Shown: positions 1 through 9,650, counted from the first letter of the stretch. The stretch: DNA of 64,000 bases from Bos javanicus (GCF_032452875.1 NC_083896.1:1612001-1676000); one strand, 5' to 3'. A program made the numbers and translations. Notes: generated by a model not told the origin, from the sequence alone.

Positions 1-630
1 GATGGGGAAACAGTGGCTGACTTTATTTTTCTGGGCTCCAAAATCACTACAGATGGTGACTGCAGCCATGAAATTAAAAGACACTTACTCCTTGGAAGGA
101 AAGTTATGACCAACCTAGATAGCATATTCAAAAGCAGAGACATTAGTTTGCCAACAAAGGTTCGTCTAGTCAAGGCTATGGTTTTTCCTGTGGTCATGTA
201 TGGATGTGAGATTTGGACTGTGAAGAAGGCTGAGCACCGAAGAACTGATGCTTTTGAACTGTGGTGTTGGAGAAGACTCTTGAGAGTCCCTTGGACTGCA
301 AGGAGATCCAACTAGTCCATTCTGAAAGAGATCAGCCCTGGGATTTCTTTGGAAGAAATGATGCTAAAGCTGAAACTCCAGTACTTTGGCCACCTCATGT
401 GAAGAGCTGACTTATTGGAAAAGACTCTGATGCTGGGAGGGATTGGGGGCAGGAGGAGAAGGGGACGACAGAGGATGAGATGGCTGGATGGCATCACTGA
501 CTCGATAGATGTGAGTCTCAGTGAACTCCGGGAGTTGGTGATGGACAGGGAGGCCTGGCGTCCTGCGATTCATGGGGTCACAGAGTCAGACACAACTGAG
601 CGACTGATCTGATCTGATCTGATCTGATCG
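1..630 (+). mobile_element. BovB LINE, 3' end
   Basis: This is the 3' part of a BovB (RTE) LINE. The frame begins at the window edge and encodes the C-terminal part of the reverse transcriptase, including the family segments HEIKR, MYGCE, FELWCW and RMRWLDGIT. An in-frame TAG at 313-315 and a TGA at 400-402 break it. The copy ends in a pentameric CTGAT tail (about 602-629) instead of poly(A), as expected for BovB. The left boundary is unknown. Confidence 0.95.
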
Positions 631-1384
631 CCACATGAAGCATGTTTATATTTCCCACTAACGTACAAAGCCCTTGAAGGAGTGGTCTCTGCTTTGTTCA
701 CCACTGTCTTTCTGGTGCTTAGACCAGTGACTGGCTCATCATAGACTTTAGATACATGTTTGTCAAATGAAGGTTGCCCCATGAAACACCTACTGTTATG
801 TAGGTGACACCGTTTGGTATATACATTCTACATCCCTGATGAATGAGGTTTCATTATCTTCATGATCTAAATTTTTACATATTTCTCAATAGTGCACGGG
901 ACAGAGGCAAAGCCGACCTGGTTCTCCATTCTTTGGAGACCATGCTCAAGGAGGTCCGCTCCCATGTCTGCTGTGGTGAGCTGTGGCTTCCACATGGAAA
1001 CCTGCAGTAATTCTCATTCACTTCTGGTTTGCAATTACACTGTACCCAGACAAGCTCTATGGTTTCCTACTAAGTTTTGAGTTCCTTAAAGGCCTTTGTA
1101 TGAGTCAGAGAGCTTAGTGTTGTGCCTGGCATATGGTCAGTCTTCCATACCTTTTCCCAAAAGAATGAATGATGAGAAATAGCAGTCTCCACGGCCTCAG
1201 ATTTGCAGGAGTGAAGTGCTATCTGATACCCAGCTGAGGTTTAAGACCTTCGGTCTGCATCTGAGCCTTCAGTGCCATTGTCATACCAGGGGTCTACCCC
1301 CTCTCAATCCAGAATCCTACTTTGGCTGTGCTACGGACACCAGGCAGGCCACTCCCCACGTCTTTCTGCCATCCACTTACAGTG
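631..1384. other. Single-copy stretch, no gene recognised
   Basis: No repeat family or convincing exon was recognised. A short stretch near 1100-1150 resembles the 3' tail of MIR. The open frames here are short and lack splice or homology support. Confidence 0.5.
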
Positions 1385-1500
1385 CAGCGAGGAATGCTGT
1401 GATTGGAGCCGGACTTATCTGAAATCAAATCCTACCTCCTCCAGTAACCCAGCTGTGTATTCTAGGGCAAGTTCCTGCTTTATTTCTCTTTCTTTCTACC
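1385..1500 (+). repeat. MIR SINE fragment
   Basis: The order of motifs follows the MIR core: a 'ctgtgattggagcc' start, 'aatcctacctcc', 'cagctgtgtattctagggcaag' (split here only by divergence), then a pyrimidine-rich segment. Divergence is high, as usual for MIR. Confidence 0.65.
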
Positions 1501-1565
1501 TTTCTAAATTCAGTGTGACAGAGGCTGCTAGCTGTCCACTAATATCCATTCTTCTTCCTTTCATT

Positions 1566-1700
1566 GAGTGTGTGTGTGCTCAGTTGCTCAGTAGCATTCA
1601 GCTCTTTGCAGCCCCATGGACTATAGCCTGCCAGGCTCCTCTGTGCATGGAATTTTCTAGGCAAGAATACTGGAGTGGGTTGCCATCTCTCACTCCTTTC
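1566..1700 (-). mobile_element. Bov-A monomer SINE
   Basis: Antisense Bov-A: 'gctcagttgctcagtag', 'gccccatggactatagcc', 'caagaatactggagtggg'. The tRNA-derived head is missing, so this is a Bov-A unit or a truncated Bov-tA. Confidence 0.9.
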
Positions 1701-2075
1701 ATTATACTTCCTCTAAACTTTAACGGACTACACGGGTGCCCAGTTAGAGACCACATTTCTCAGCCTTCCTTGCAGCTAGGTCTTGCCCAGGGCTAAGCTC
1801 TGGTCAATGGGAAGTGAACAGAAGTGAGGCTTGCCACTTCCAGGTCATACTTCTAGGAGGACTGGTCTTCCTCTCTCCTCCTGCTCTTCCCCCTTCCCTC
1901 CGGCAGGAGCACGGTCATGATGGTGGGACCTAAAGCAATCATTTTGGGCCCAGAGTTGGAAATCATGTAGTGAGGTAGGCAGAGCTGCCCTACCAGCCCT
2001 GGTCTGTTCATCTCTGACTTTGTATATGAAACAGAAATACTCCTCAGTCTTTTTTAAAACCCCGTATTTGGGGGT
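1701..2075 (+). repeat. Old mammalian interspersed repeat, unassigned
   Basis: The run 'cacatttctcagccttcc', 'gcagctaggtcttgcccag', 'ggtcaatgggaagtgaaca' and a closing 'gggtctctttgtcaac' is a widespread old mammalian repeat that I cannot name with confidence. A shorter piece of the same family lies near 37150-37215 ('gcagctaggtgtggacaaatg'). Confidence 0.5.
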
Positions 2076-2567
2076 CTCTTTGTCAACAAGAACTTAAGAG
2101 TATACCAACCTCTAATACACTCAATTCTATTGTAGAATGAGGGCTGTTCTGAGGAGAAGTATGCTGTAGAAGTTTATAAGGCATAGCTTATTATCCAGAC
2201 TTGTGCAGCTTTGCTTTAGCCTGTTGTCAAAGTCACGGTCTGAGCAGAATAACTGAAAGTGAGATACCTGGAGTGGTTTGACTAGTGTCGTGGTCACAGT
2301 CGATATCAAGCATATGGTAACCACGATTCCGCCCTCACTTTCTCTGCTCCCCCCACCCTCCAAGTTCTGGGGGCTCAACTGGTGGTCAATTGGCTAATGA
2401 AACAGTAGAAAGAGGAATCTTTATGATGCTGGTGGCAGGGAAGGGGTCAGGACAGACATTTGTCAAAAAGAATTTACTTTTTTACAATGGCAGATGTCAT
2501 ACAAACTCTATTCCTTATTGCTTCCTGAAACTTTTGAGAAAATACCAGTTCATGCTGCAGTTTTGAG
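2076..2567. other. Single-copy stretch, no gene recognised
   Basis: No repeat or exon recognised. An 83-codon minus-strand frame (2127-2378) has no visible domain and is treated as chance. Confidence 0.45.
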
Positions 2568-2768
2568 GAGCTTCCTGGTGGCTTAGTTGGTAAAGAATTT
2601 GCCTGCGATGCAGAAGACCCAGGTTCAGTCCCGGGGTCAGGAAGATCCCCTGGAGAAGGGCATGCTAACCCACTTGAGTATTCTTGCCTGGAGAATCCCA
2701 TAGACAGAGGAGCCTGCCCCGTGAGATCACAGAGTCCAACACAACTGAGTGACTAACACACACACAAA
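2568..2768 (+). mobile_element. Bov-tA SINE
   Basis: Complete two-part SINE. The tRNA-Glu-like head (A box in 'tggcttagttggtaaag', B box in 'ggttcagtcccgg') is followed by the BovB-derived body and the end 'caactgagtgactaacac' with a short CA tail. Confidence 0.95.
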
Positions 2769-2810
2769 TCTGTCTGGAAGCTGTGTGTTTTGAGTCCCGT
2801 TTCAAAGGCA

Positions 2811-2992
2811 AACTTCCCTTGTGGCTCAGCTGATAAAGAATCTCCCTGCAATGTGGGAGACCTGGATTCGATCCCTGGGTTGGAAAGAACCCCTGGAGAG
2901 GGGAAAGGCTACCTACTCCAGTGTTCTGACCTGGAGAATTCCATGGAGTCACAAAGAATCAGACACGACAGTGACTTTCACTTTCACTTTGT
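2811..2992 (+). mobile_element. Bov-tA SINE, shortened body
   Basis: The head 'ttgtggctcagctgataaag' and B box 'ggattcgatccctggg' are intact. About 25 bp are missing from the usual body between 'gagaattccatgg' and 'agtcacaaag'. It ends in a 'tttcactttcactttg' tail. It lies about 40 bp after the previous Bov-tA in the same orientation. Confidence 0.93.
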
Positions 2993-3650
2993 CAAGAGCA
3001 AGCCTAGAGGGTGCCTGGACACTCAGTACAGCAGAAAAGGAGCAAGCCAGCCGGAAGCTGTTGCATTGTGGAAACGCAAGAGCATGTGAGGCCCATGTGG
3101 GTACCCATCACGCCAAAACACTGGAGACATTCACTAAAAGATGGAAAATGGTGATTTCTGAGTACAGATCCATAGTCAAAACTGGAAAGACTCAAACTAT
3201 AGATTCTTAATTATTTCTCTCAGCCTCCTCACCAAAAATTGCTACATCCTCCATTAATACTAGATTTCCAAATTCACATGCCATCAGGGAGATTTTGGCA
3301 TTGTTAATTACCAACTCATTCAAAAGAAATGTCTCAGCACTTACCCCAATGTATTATGGGTTTGGTTCTCCATGTCAAGAAACTGCTGCATCTGGTTTGT
3401 ATTTCTTGATTTTTAAACCTGTGAGGGGGAAAAATGATCTAGATTCCTTAAACGTTCACATTATTAACCTCTAAAACAAGAAAATTTTGCTACTGGCAAA
3501 CCATGTTTTTCTATGAGTTTTTCTGAGTGTAGTAGCTCTTGGTTCCAACAAAATGTAGAAACTTGCACATGTGTGTGCAGGTGTGTGTGTCACATGTATT
3601 TATGACACTGGCTTAGTGGTGAGTTGAAATAGATCCTACTGACTGAGACG
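2993..3650. other. Single-copy stretch, no gene recognised
   Basis: No repeat recognised apart from a TG-rich patch at about 3565-3595. No exon is supported on either strand. Confidence 0.45.
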
Positions 3651-3755
3651 AACATTCATTTACTATCTACTGAACAACAGCTTCGTGCCAGGTACTCCGC
3701 AAAGAGCCAGCACATGAGGTAAGTAAAACCAATTCCTGCTCCAGGCCACTCTCAG
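3651..3755 (-). repeat. L2 LINE 3' fragment
   Basis: 'cattcatttactatctactg', 'cgtgccaggtactc' and the following 'aattcctgctccagg' match the antisense L2 3' end (tttattgagcacc... gtgccaggcac... tccctgc). Strongly diverged. Confidence 0.5.
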
Positions 3756-4266
3756 CTGAACGTACTCAAGATTTCCTTCCTTGTGGGTCCTCTAAAGGTT
3801 TGCCATTGTTTGAATAGACTCTTTCTTTGTCCCTGTCTGGGTTCGGTTACAGTGAGTATACCATGAGATTTAGGACAAAAAGGTTAAGAACTGCTCACAG
3901 ACTGAAATCTTCCAGTTCCTCAGTGGCTTTGTAGGCACTGCTCACCCTTTTAACAAAATAAGGATGTTAGTACTTGCCTAAAGTGAAAGAAAAGAGTTTT
4001 TTCCCAGTAACAAAGTTTTAATTAAAACATAACCTATGAGGATAAATAGTCAAGTATTGAAATCCACTTCAACTTTTCTGAATGAACGTTAAACCGCATT
4101 CAAGGTGGTAGAAAGAGAAAACTTGCAGGCTTAAGCCACCCTGAAAGGAATTTAAGAGAGATCCAAAACTGCGAGGGAGCGGAAGGGCAAGGAGCAGAAA
4201 TGGGAACAGAAATTTGACCCGTTCAGGTGGAATGAGTTGATTTTCTAGGTTCTGAAATCCTTCACT
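3756..4266. other. Region left of the CpG island, no gene recognised
   Basis: If the minus-strand exon at 4486-4608 is real, this is the start of its first intron. No further splice acceptor or exon could be supported here. Confidence 0.35.
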
Positions 4267-4360
4267 TTAACATCAGGGAAAGTCAGGATAGACGAGCCAG
4301 GTGACTCGCCCAAAGTCACACACCTAGAACCTAGACCTTCCAATTTAGAGCGAACCTGTC
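4267..4360 (-). repeat. MIR fragment
   Basis: 'cgcccaaagtcacacaccta' followed by 'gaacctagacc' resembles the antisense MIR core (gcccaaggtcacacagcta...). Diverged. Confidence 0.5.
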
Positions 4361-4380
4361 CTGAACTCGCAAAATCGGAC

Positions 4381-4770
4381 TAAGCCTGTCTCCACCCGCC
4401 CCGCGCTCGCGCCCACACCTCAAGCTCGGCCAGCCCGTTAGGGCCCCGGGACAAGCCGGGACGGGCCGGGCTCCGGGGGGATTACCTGCGCTGTGCCGCG
4501 CTCTCCGGGTCCGAGGCCCCTAGAGTGGCAGCGCCCGGGCCTCTGGCAGCCGCGAGGGCCCGCACCCGCCGCCGGGCCCGCCTGCAGCCCGCCGCCCGCG
4601 GTCGCCATGGAGACGCGGCCGCGAACCACCGCGGGGGGGGAGGGGCTCGGGGGCGCGGGGCGGGGCGCGGAAGGGGGAGGGGACGGACTGGGGGAGCCCG
4701 CGCCGCCCGCAGTCCTGGTTTGGTGCCGGCTCAGTAGCCTCGGGGCTCCCCGGGGCCGCCCTCTCGGTCA
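4381..4770. promoter_or_regulatory. CpG island, probable promoter
   Basis: Counting by eye gives roughly 55-60 CpG dinucleotides in about 420 bp at very high G+C, against a CpG-poor, AT-rich surround. A GC box (ggggcggggc, 4657-4666) and a run of G blocks (4633-4682) lie upstream of the candidate minus-strand exon. Towards 4770-4785 there is an ETS-like core ('atttcctc'). No TATA box is evident, as is typical of a CpG-island promoter. Orientation is not proven: the minus strand is favoured because it has a splice donor. Confidence 0.88.
4486..4608 (-). CDS. Candidate first coding exon of an unidentified gene
   Basis: On the minus strand an ATG at 4608-4606 (inside the palindrome CCATGG) opens 41 codons. 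They end exactly in phase 0 at a splice donor reading CAG|GTAATC, with the intron starting at 4485. The peptide is low-complexity, rich in Gly, Ala, Arg and Pro (begins MATAGGGLQAG, ends GERGTAQ); there is no signal peptide or known domain. The Kozak context is mediocre (T at -3, G at +4). The exon sits inside the CpG island with a GC box upstream, so transcription would run left and leave the window at position 1. The first seven residues MATAGGG also begin nicastrin, but the rest does not fit, so I make no such call. It could instead be a 5' UTR exon or a non-coding promoter transcript. Confidence 0.35.
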
Positions 4771-4935
4771 TTTCCTCTCCGTGGACTGCACTGCCCGACA
4801 GGCGCACAAGGAGGGCTTGCCGGATGAATGAATGAACCAACGATCAGAGGAGCAAAGTTTAAACAGCTGCGGGCAGAGGGGTTCTGCACCCAACCTCCTT
4901 AAATGCCTCTGGCCTCTGCCCTGCCCCCTCACCTT

Positions 4936-5120
4936 CTTGGGCTTCCCTTGTGGCTCAGCTGGTAAAGAACCCAGGTTCCATCCCTGGGTTGAGAAGATCC
5001 CCAGGAGGAAGGAACAGCTACCCACTCCAGTATTCTGGCCTGGAGAATTTCATGGACTTTACAGTCCATGGGGTCGCAAAGACTTGGACACGACTGAGCG
5101 ACTTTCACTTCACTTCTGTT
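4936..5120 (+). mobile_element. Bov-tA SINE
   Basis: The head 'cttgtggctcagctggtaaag' is followed directly by 'aacccaggttcc'; part of the region between the A and B boxes is deleted. The body and the 'gactgagcgactttcac' end are present. Confidence 0.93.
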
Positions 5121-5579
5121 CCCCGCTCTTAACCACTTTTAAGATGACCAGAAATAGACTTAGGACAAAGAGAGTTGCCTTTCTAGTCGCCCAAGTGCCC
5201 TCCAGCTGGAAAGAGCTGGATTTATTTTAACTGCATTGCTCTGTGCTCAGCTACTCTGGTCGCTCTAACAGAAGCAACTGCATCTGTCTTTCCGGTGGAG
5301 CACATTGGTCCCTCCAACAACTTCAAATAAGCCGGAGTAGACAATGTTACCTCTCTTTGAGGGAGAAGGAAATAGCTCGTAAGTGGGGAAACCCAAACAG
5401 AACTCTGAGTGATTGATTCCAAATTCTTTTGTTCACTAAATTCTGAGAATAATTGATGACTGAGAAATGGAACATTCCTGCCATATTAGTAAACAAGGAT
5501 GTCACAGTCATGAACCTGTGAATTTCTGAGCCCTAAAGGCAACCAGGAAGGGAAACAATACATATAATACTGCAGCCAT
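5121..5579. other. Single-copy stretch, no gene recognised
   Basis: No repeat, exon or RNA gene recognised. The region is purine-rich but not patterned. Confidence 0.45.
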
Positions 5580-5857
5580 TAGGCTGCTGCTGCTAAGTCG
5601 CTTCAGTTGTGTCCAACTCTATGCGACTCCATAGACAGCAGCCCACCAGGCTCCCCCATCCCTGGGATTCTCCAGGCAAGAACACTGGAGTGGGTTGCCA
5701 TTTCCTTCTCCAATGCAGGAAAGTGAAAAGTGAAAGGGAAGTCGCTCTGTCCTGTCCGACTCTTTGTGACCCCATGGACTGCAGCCCACCAGGCTCCTCC
5801 ATCCATGGGATTTTTCAGGCGAGAGTACTGGAGTGGGGTGCTGCAGCCACTCCCTAA
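5580..5857 (-). mobile_element. Bov-A2 SINE (dimer)
   Basis: Two Bov-A units in antisense are joined by the linker 'aaagtgaaaagtgaaag'. The 3' (GCT)n end is at about 5585 and the 5' end is near 5857, next to a CA microsatellite. Confidence 0.95.
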
Positions 5858-5868
5858 GATGAGCACTG

Positions 5869-5872
<4 letters not shown>

Positions 5873-5912
<40 letters not shown>
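5873..5912. repeat. (CA)n microsatellite
   Basis: An uninterrupted CA dinucleotide run of about 19-20 units, adjoining the 5' side of the antisense Bov-A2. Likely to be length-polymorphic. Confidence 0.97.
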
Positions 5913-5914
<2 letters not shown>

Positions 5915-5926
5915 ACTGGGCCCAGA

Positions 5927-6358
5927 TAGCTGAGATGCATATAAAAGAAATGAGCTCAGTGAGCCCAGACTGTTATATCTTCCCGTACATAGGAAAGCAC
6001 TACATTCCTTAACTTGGGAAATATGGTTTCCTTTCATTAACAATAATCTCTTGATAGGGGCTTCCCTGGTGGCTCAGTGGTAGATAATCTGCCCGCCAAT
6101 GCAGGAGACGTAAGAGACTCATTCGATCCCTGGGTGGGAAATATCCCCTGGAGGAAGAAATGGCAACCCACTCCAGGATACTTGCCTGGGAAATCCCATG
6201 GACAGAGGAGCCTGGCAGGCTACGGTCCATGGAATCGCAAAAGAGTCAGACATGACTTAGCAACAACAACAACAAAATCTCTTGATGTTCATTTAAGATG
6301 CTGTCACCCAGGCTTGAAGTCCTAAAAATTCTCACCAAATAAAACATAACTCTCAAGT
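5927..6358 (+). mobile_element. Ruminant ERV solo-LTR fragment, copy A, split by a Bov-tA
   Basis: Positions 5927-6055 and 6276-6358 align by eye with 44319-44640: both carry 'gatgcatat', 'gagcccag'-like, 'aggaaagcact' and 'cttgatgttca' in the same order. The right part ends in 'aaataaaacataactctca', the R/U5 style of ruminant endogenous retrovirus LTRs. No gag, pol or env sequence adjoins it. The exact LTR family name was not determined. Confidence 0.6.
6056..6275 (+). mobile_element. Bov-tA SINE with 11-bp target duplication
   Basis: Full SINE from 'ggggcttccctggtggctc' to an (AAC)n tail. It is flanked by the perfect direct repeat aatctcttgat at 6045-6055 and 6276-6286, which places the insertion inside the ERV LTR. 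Confidence 0.96.
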
Positions 6359-6439
6359 TTTAAGGTTGTGATTATTCTTTAAAGTTGACAGCAGTAGCTC
6401 TGTCACATGGTTCTGATGTCAAAGAAATGATAGGAAAGA

Positions 6440-6490
6440 ATACACACATATATATTGTACGTACATATACACATATATACACATTTTTCC
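6440..6490. repeat. Low-complexity purine-pyrimidine alternation
   Basis: A short imperfect CA/TA-rich stretch ('acacacatatatattg', 'acatatacacatatatac'). Confidence 0.7.
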
Positions 6491-6672
6491 CACTGATTTA
6501 CCATGAGTGATATTTTAAGCACTTAAATTTTATGTTTAAAAAAATATTCTAGCATCTATTTTAAGGACAGAATTCCTTCCCAGTTCTTTCAGTTGATTAA
6601 TCTCTAATCCTTAAAGTTTTTATTTGCACTACACTTTCATAATATTAACATTAATTGGCTACTTTAATATTG
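6491..6672. other. AT-rich, no feature recognised
   Basis: AT-rich sequence without a recognisable repeat or frame. Confidence 0.4.
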
Positions 6673-6866
6673 TTGTTTAGTTGCTAAGTTGTGTCCCACT
6701 CTTTTACAGCCCCATGGACTGTAGCCTGCCAGGCTCCTCTGTCCATGGGATTTCCCAGGCAAGAACACTGGAGTAGGTTGCCAGTTTCTCCTCCAGGAAA
6801 CTTCCCAACTCAGGGATTGAACCCTCATCTCCTACACTGGCAGATAGATTCTTTACCACTGAGCCC
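6673..6866 (-). mobile_element. Bov-tA SINE
   Basis: Antisense body ('gccccatggactgtagcc', 'caagaacactggagtagg') followed by the antisense tRNA-like head ('gattctttaccactgagccc'). Confidence 0.95.
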
Positions 6867-7450
6867 AATATTTTAATATTGCCATGAATTTAATACTGAC
6901 CCAAATTCCTCCATCCAATTCCACCTGAATTTCAAAAAACCATTTGCTGTTTCTTCACAAATTGAGCTTCATAAATGAACTGTGTAAGGTAACTCAGGTT
7001 ATTAACTCTAATAAGTGTTTCATAGCTCTCATTATGATTGAATGAAGAAAGTGATCATTTTATCTTAGCTTGAAACCTTCCGTTATTCTGTAAATCTTAG
7101 TCATATTTTCTATTCTTGTCTAAACTGAACAGGTCAATGTTTTATTCTGACCCAAGGAAGGGGAGAATAAAACTAGGAATGAAATTTAATGAAGTTTCAG
7201 GATGCCTAATATCACTCACACTGAAATTTGTTACCATTGGTAAAAAATTGGTAAGTATTTTCAGGATCATTGTTTCCTTATCTGCTCAGGTGTACCAAGT
7301 GACACAAGTGTAACAGGTGTTATTACAGTTCCTTTTAGCAGATTAGGAACCAAAGGCTTAGAATAAAAAAAAAAAATATGTCCAAGAAGATGCATCTGGT
7401 TCAGTTCAAGTGCAGCTAAGTTATGAACCAAGATCATGTTACTTAAAGTC
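6867..7450. other. Single-copy stretch with possible MIR/L2 trace
   Basis: No gene. The segment 7315-7440 ('gcagattaggaaccaaagg') weakly resembles antisense MIR interrupted by an A run. The rest is unassigned AT-rich DNA. Confidence 0.35.
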
Positions 7451-7724
7451 TGCTGCTGCTGCTAAGTCGCTTCAGTCGTGTCTGACTCTGTGTGACCCCA
7501 TAGAAGGCAGCCCACCAGGCTCCCCCGTCCCTGGGATTCTCCAGGCAAGAACACTGGAGTGGGTTGCCATTTCCTTCTCCAATGCATGAAAGTGAAAAGT
7601 GAAAGTGAAGTCACTCAGTCATGTCCAACTCTTAGCGACCCCATGGACTGCAGCCTACCAGGCTCCTCCATCCATGGGATTTTACAGGCAAGAGTACTGG
7701 AGTGGGGTGCCATTGCCTTCTCCA
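7451..7724 (-). mobile_element. Bov-A2 SINE (dimer)
   Basis: Antisense dimer from (GCT)n at 7451 through both units and the linker 'gaaaagtgaaagtgaag' to 'ccattgccttctcca'. Nearly full length and little diverged. Confidence 0.96.
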
Positions 7725-8236
7725 TACTTCAAGTCTAGTGCTCTTGAAATTCGATCCAAAAATTAAGGTTGAGTGGGTTTCTTTAGCAGTCAGAATCTTG
7801 CATAGGTAACTGTAGATGTATTTAAAAGCCATATTTTCACAAGAATAAATGAATGTGAGCAGGACTTGCGAATCATAGGTATATGAGAGTTCACATACTG
7901 TGACAGAGTCTAAGAAAATTTCAATATAGTTTAGAAATACCCTGTTCAATTTAATAGGAATAAAGTTTTCATTTTAAGGTGAGACTTAAGGCTTAAAGTG
8001 CAAAGACCTAAACACTCCCTTCCTCACCACTCCATGACTCCCTGCTATCAAGTAAGAACTTCGAAAACTTGAATTTACCCTGAAATGTACCTTTATTATA
8101 TCTTTTCAGGTGACACTGTTTTGAAAAGGATGAGGAGAGGATCGAGGGATAGTCTATGGAAGAAAATTGCCATAGACTGAACTTTAAAATTGAAAATCCC
8201 TCATTAACACAGTTTTCATGCCAAGATGTGTAATGT
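7725..8236. other. Single-copy stretch, no gene recognised
   Basis: No repeat family or exon recognised on either strand. Confidence 0.4.
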
Positions 8237-8458
8237 GGGTGTGTGTGCTCAGTTGCTTCAGTAGTGTCTGACTTTGCGACCTTGTGGACCATAGCCTGCA
8301 GACTCCTCTGTCCATGGAATTCTTCAGGCAAGAATATTGGAGTGGGTTGCCATTTCCTTCTCCAGGAGATCTTCCTGACCCAGGGACTGAATCCGCATTT
8401 CTTGTCTCTCCTGCATTGGTAGGTGGATTCTTTACCATTGTGCCGTCCGGGAAGCCCA
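8237..8458 (-). mobile_element. Bov-tA SINE
   Basis: Antisense full SINE with a (GTGT) start at 8237, body, and antisense head 'gattctttaccattgtgcc' ending 'ccgggaagccc'. Confidence 0.95.
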
Positions 8459-8638
8459 ATGACAAAAATAGAGATTGGAATTCAGGTTTTTTTTCCTTAT
8501 TGTATGTTTCCACTTCTATAAGTAGAAGCAGGTTGAGGGAGTTCTCCGGAGATGGTTCAATGCATATTCCAGTTGAGAAAATAGCCATTCAGGAAAAGGA
8601 GATTCAGTCTTTAGAACCAACACCATCCTAGAGATAGC

Positions 8639-8947
8639 ATTGTCCCACAGAAATATAATACATACCACCTATCCACCTATGTAATTTAAAATATTCTAGT
8701 AGTCAAATTTAAAAAGTAAACTAGTGAAGTTAATTTTAATAGTTTATTTAACCCAATATATCCAAAATATGTTTTCAACATACAGTTAGCATAAAAAATT
8801 GAGATACTTTACATTCTTTTCTTTTATACCAAGTCTTCAAAAACTGGTCTGTGGTTTAGACTTTCAGCACAATTAGTTCATAGAGTCATATTCAAGTGCT
8901 CAATAGCAACACATGACTGGTGGCTACCATATTGGACAGCATAGGCC
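8639..8947. mobile_element. hAT-Charlie non-autonomous DNA transposon relic
   Basis: The left end 'tgtcccacagaaatataata' and right end 'ccatattggacagcataggc' form diverged terminal inverted repeats (ctgtccaa... / ...ttggacag). The interior reads 'tatttaacccaatatatcc', 'aagtgctcaatagc', 'gactggtggctacc', typical of MER5/MER33-like Charlie derivatives. No transposase remains. Confidence 0.7.
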
Positions 8948-9459
8948 TGAAATTTGGGTGCTTGGTCAATGTAATAAAGCCTTTTGTTAAGTGTGAAGGG
9001 TCATACAATGAAAAGGATTCTAAGTAATTTGGGTATGATTTGAAAGGGACTATGAGAGTCTCCTCCCTCAAAATCCTTATTAACGTTCTCTGATGGGAAA
9101 GGGGTTAGAGAAAAGCATAACTGGGCCCCATACCCAGGCAGAGTGAAGCATTTGACTGCATCATGACTCACAGTCCTGTCAATTCTTCCATTCAGGCTGC
9201 TTTTCCAAAGACAATTTAGTAGATTCAGATTTGAGGGGAGGGCTTTACTTCTTATTATCATCTGGCCAGTGGCCCATGGACGCCTATCTTCCTGATGGAA
9301 ATTAGGAACACCAGAAGTCATTTTAGGTTCAGTAAACAAAACTGAATTCTCTAGAAAATTGTATCATGTTTTTTTCCCTATACTTTTCCTTCTTAGAGGT
9401 CCATAGTTTTTTGCTTTGTAGTTGTGAAAGCATCATCTTCTCTTGGATATTATAAGTTC
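8948..9459. other. Single-copy stretch with an unexplained frame
   Basis: A 112-codon minus-strand frame (9001-9339) has no recognisable domain, no flanking splice signals I could confirm, and ordinary base composition. No repeat recognised. Confidence 0.35.
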
Positions 9460-9650
9460 TGTGCTCACTCACTTCATTCTTGTGAGTGACCCCTTGGACT
9501 GTAGCCCCATGGACTGTAGCCCGCTAGGCTCCATGATTGCCATTTCCTTCTCCAGGGGATCTTCCCAACTCCAGGATTGAACTTATGTCTCTTGTGTCTC
9601 CCGCACTGGCATGCCGATTCTTTACCACTGCCCCAGCTGGATAGTGCAGC
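9460..9650 (-). mobile_element. Bov-tA SINE, rearranged
   Basis: Antisense SINE with a short internal repetition ('ccttggactgtagccccatgg' region, then 'ggactgtagcccgctagg') and a deletion before 'ttgccatttccttctcc'. The antisense head is 'gattctttaccactgccc'. Confidence 0.85.

Noticed and set aside
1272..1796. 174-codon plus-strand open frame
   Set aside because: Spans a MIR, an antisense Bov-A and another old repeat; no domain.
2568..2640. tRNA-Glu-like sequence with A and B boxes (and more than twenty similar ones)
   Set aside because: These are SINE heads (Bov-tA, CHR). They lack a complete cloverleaf and are followed by the SINE body, so no tRNA gene is called.
4486..4608. Nicastrin exon 1, suggested by the shared MATAGGG start
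   Set aside because: After seven residues the sequence diverges completely and there is no hydrophobic signal peptide, which nicastrin exon 1 has.
4607..4831. Plus-strand frame beginning METRPRTTAGG in the CpG island
   Set aside because: Good Kozak context, but it lies in the G-rich tract, has no downstream splice donor and gives a low-complexity peptide that stops in ordinary sequence. Kept only as a rival to the minus-strand exon.
9001..9339. 112-codon minus-strand open frame in single-copy DNA
   Set aside because: No recognisable domain, Kozak, splice or composition evidence; length is within chance for 64 kb.
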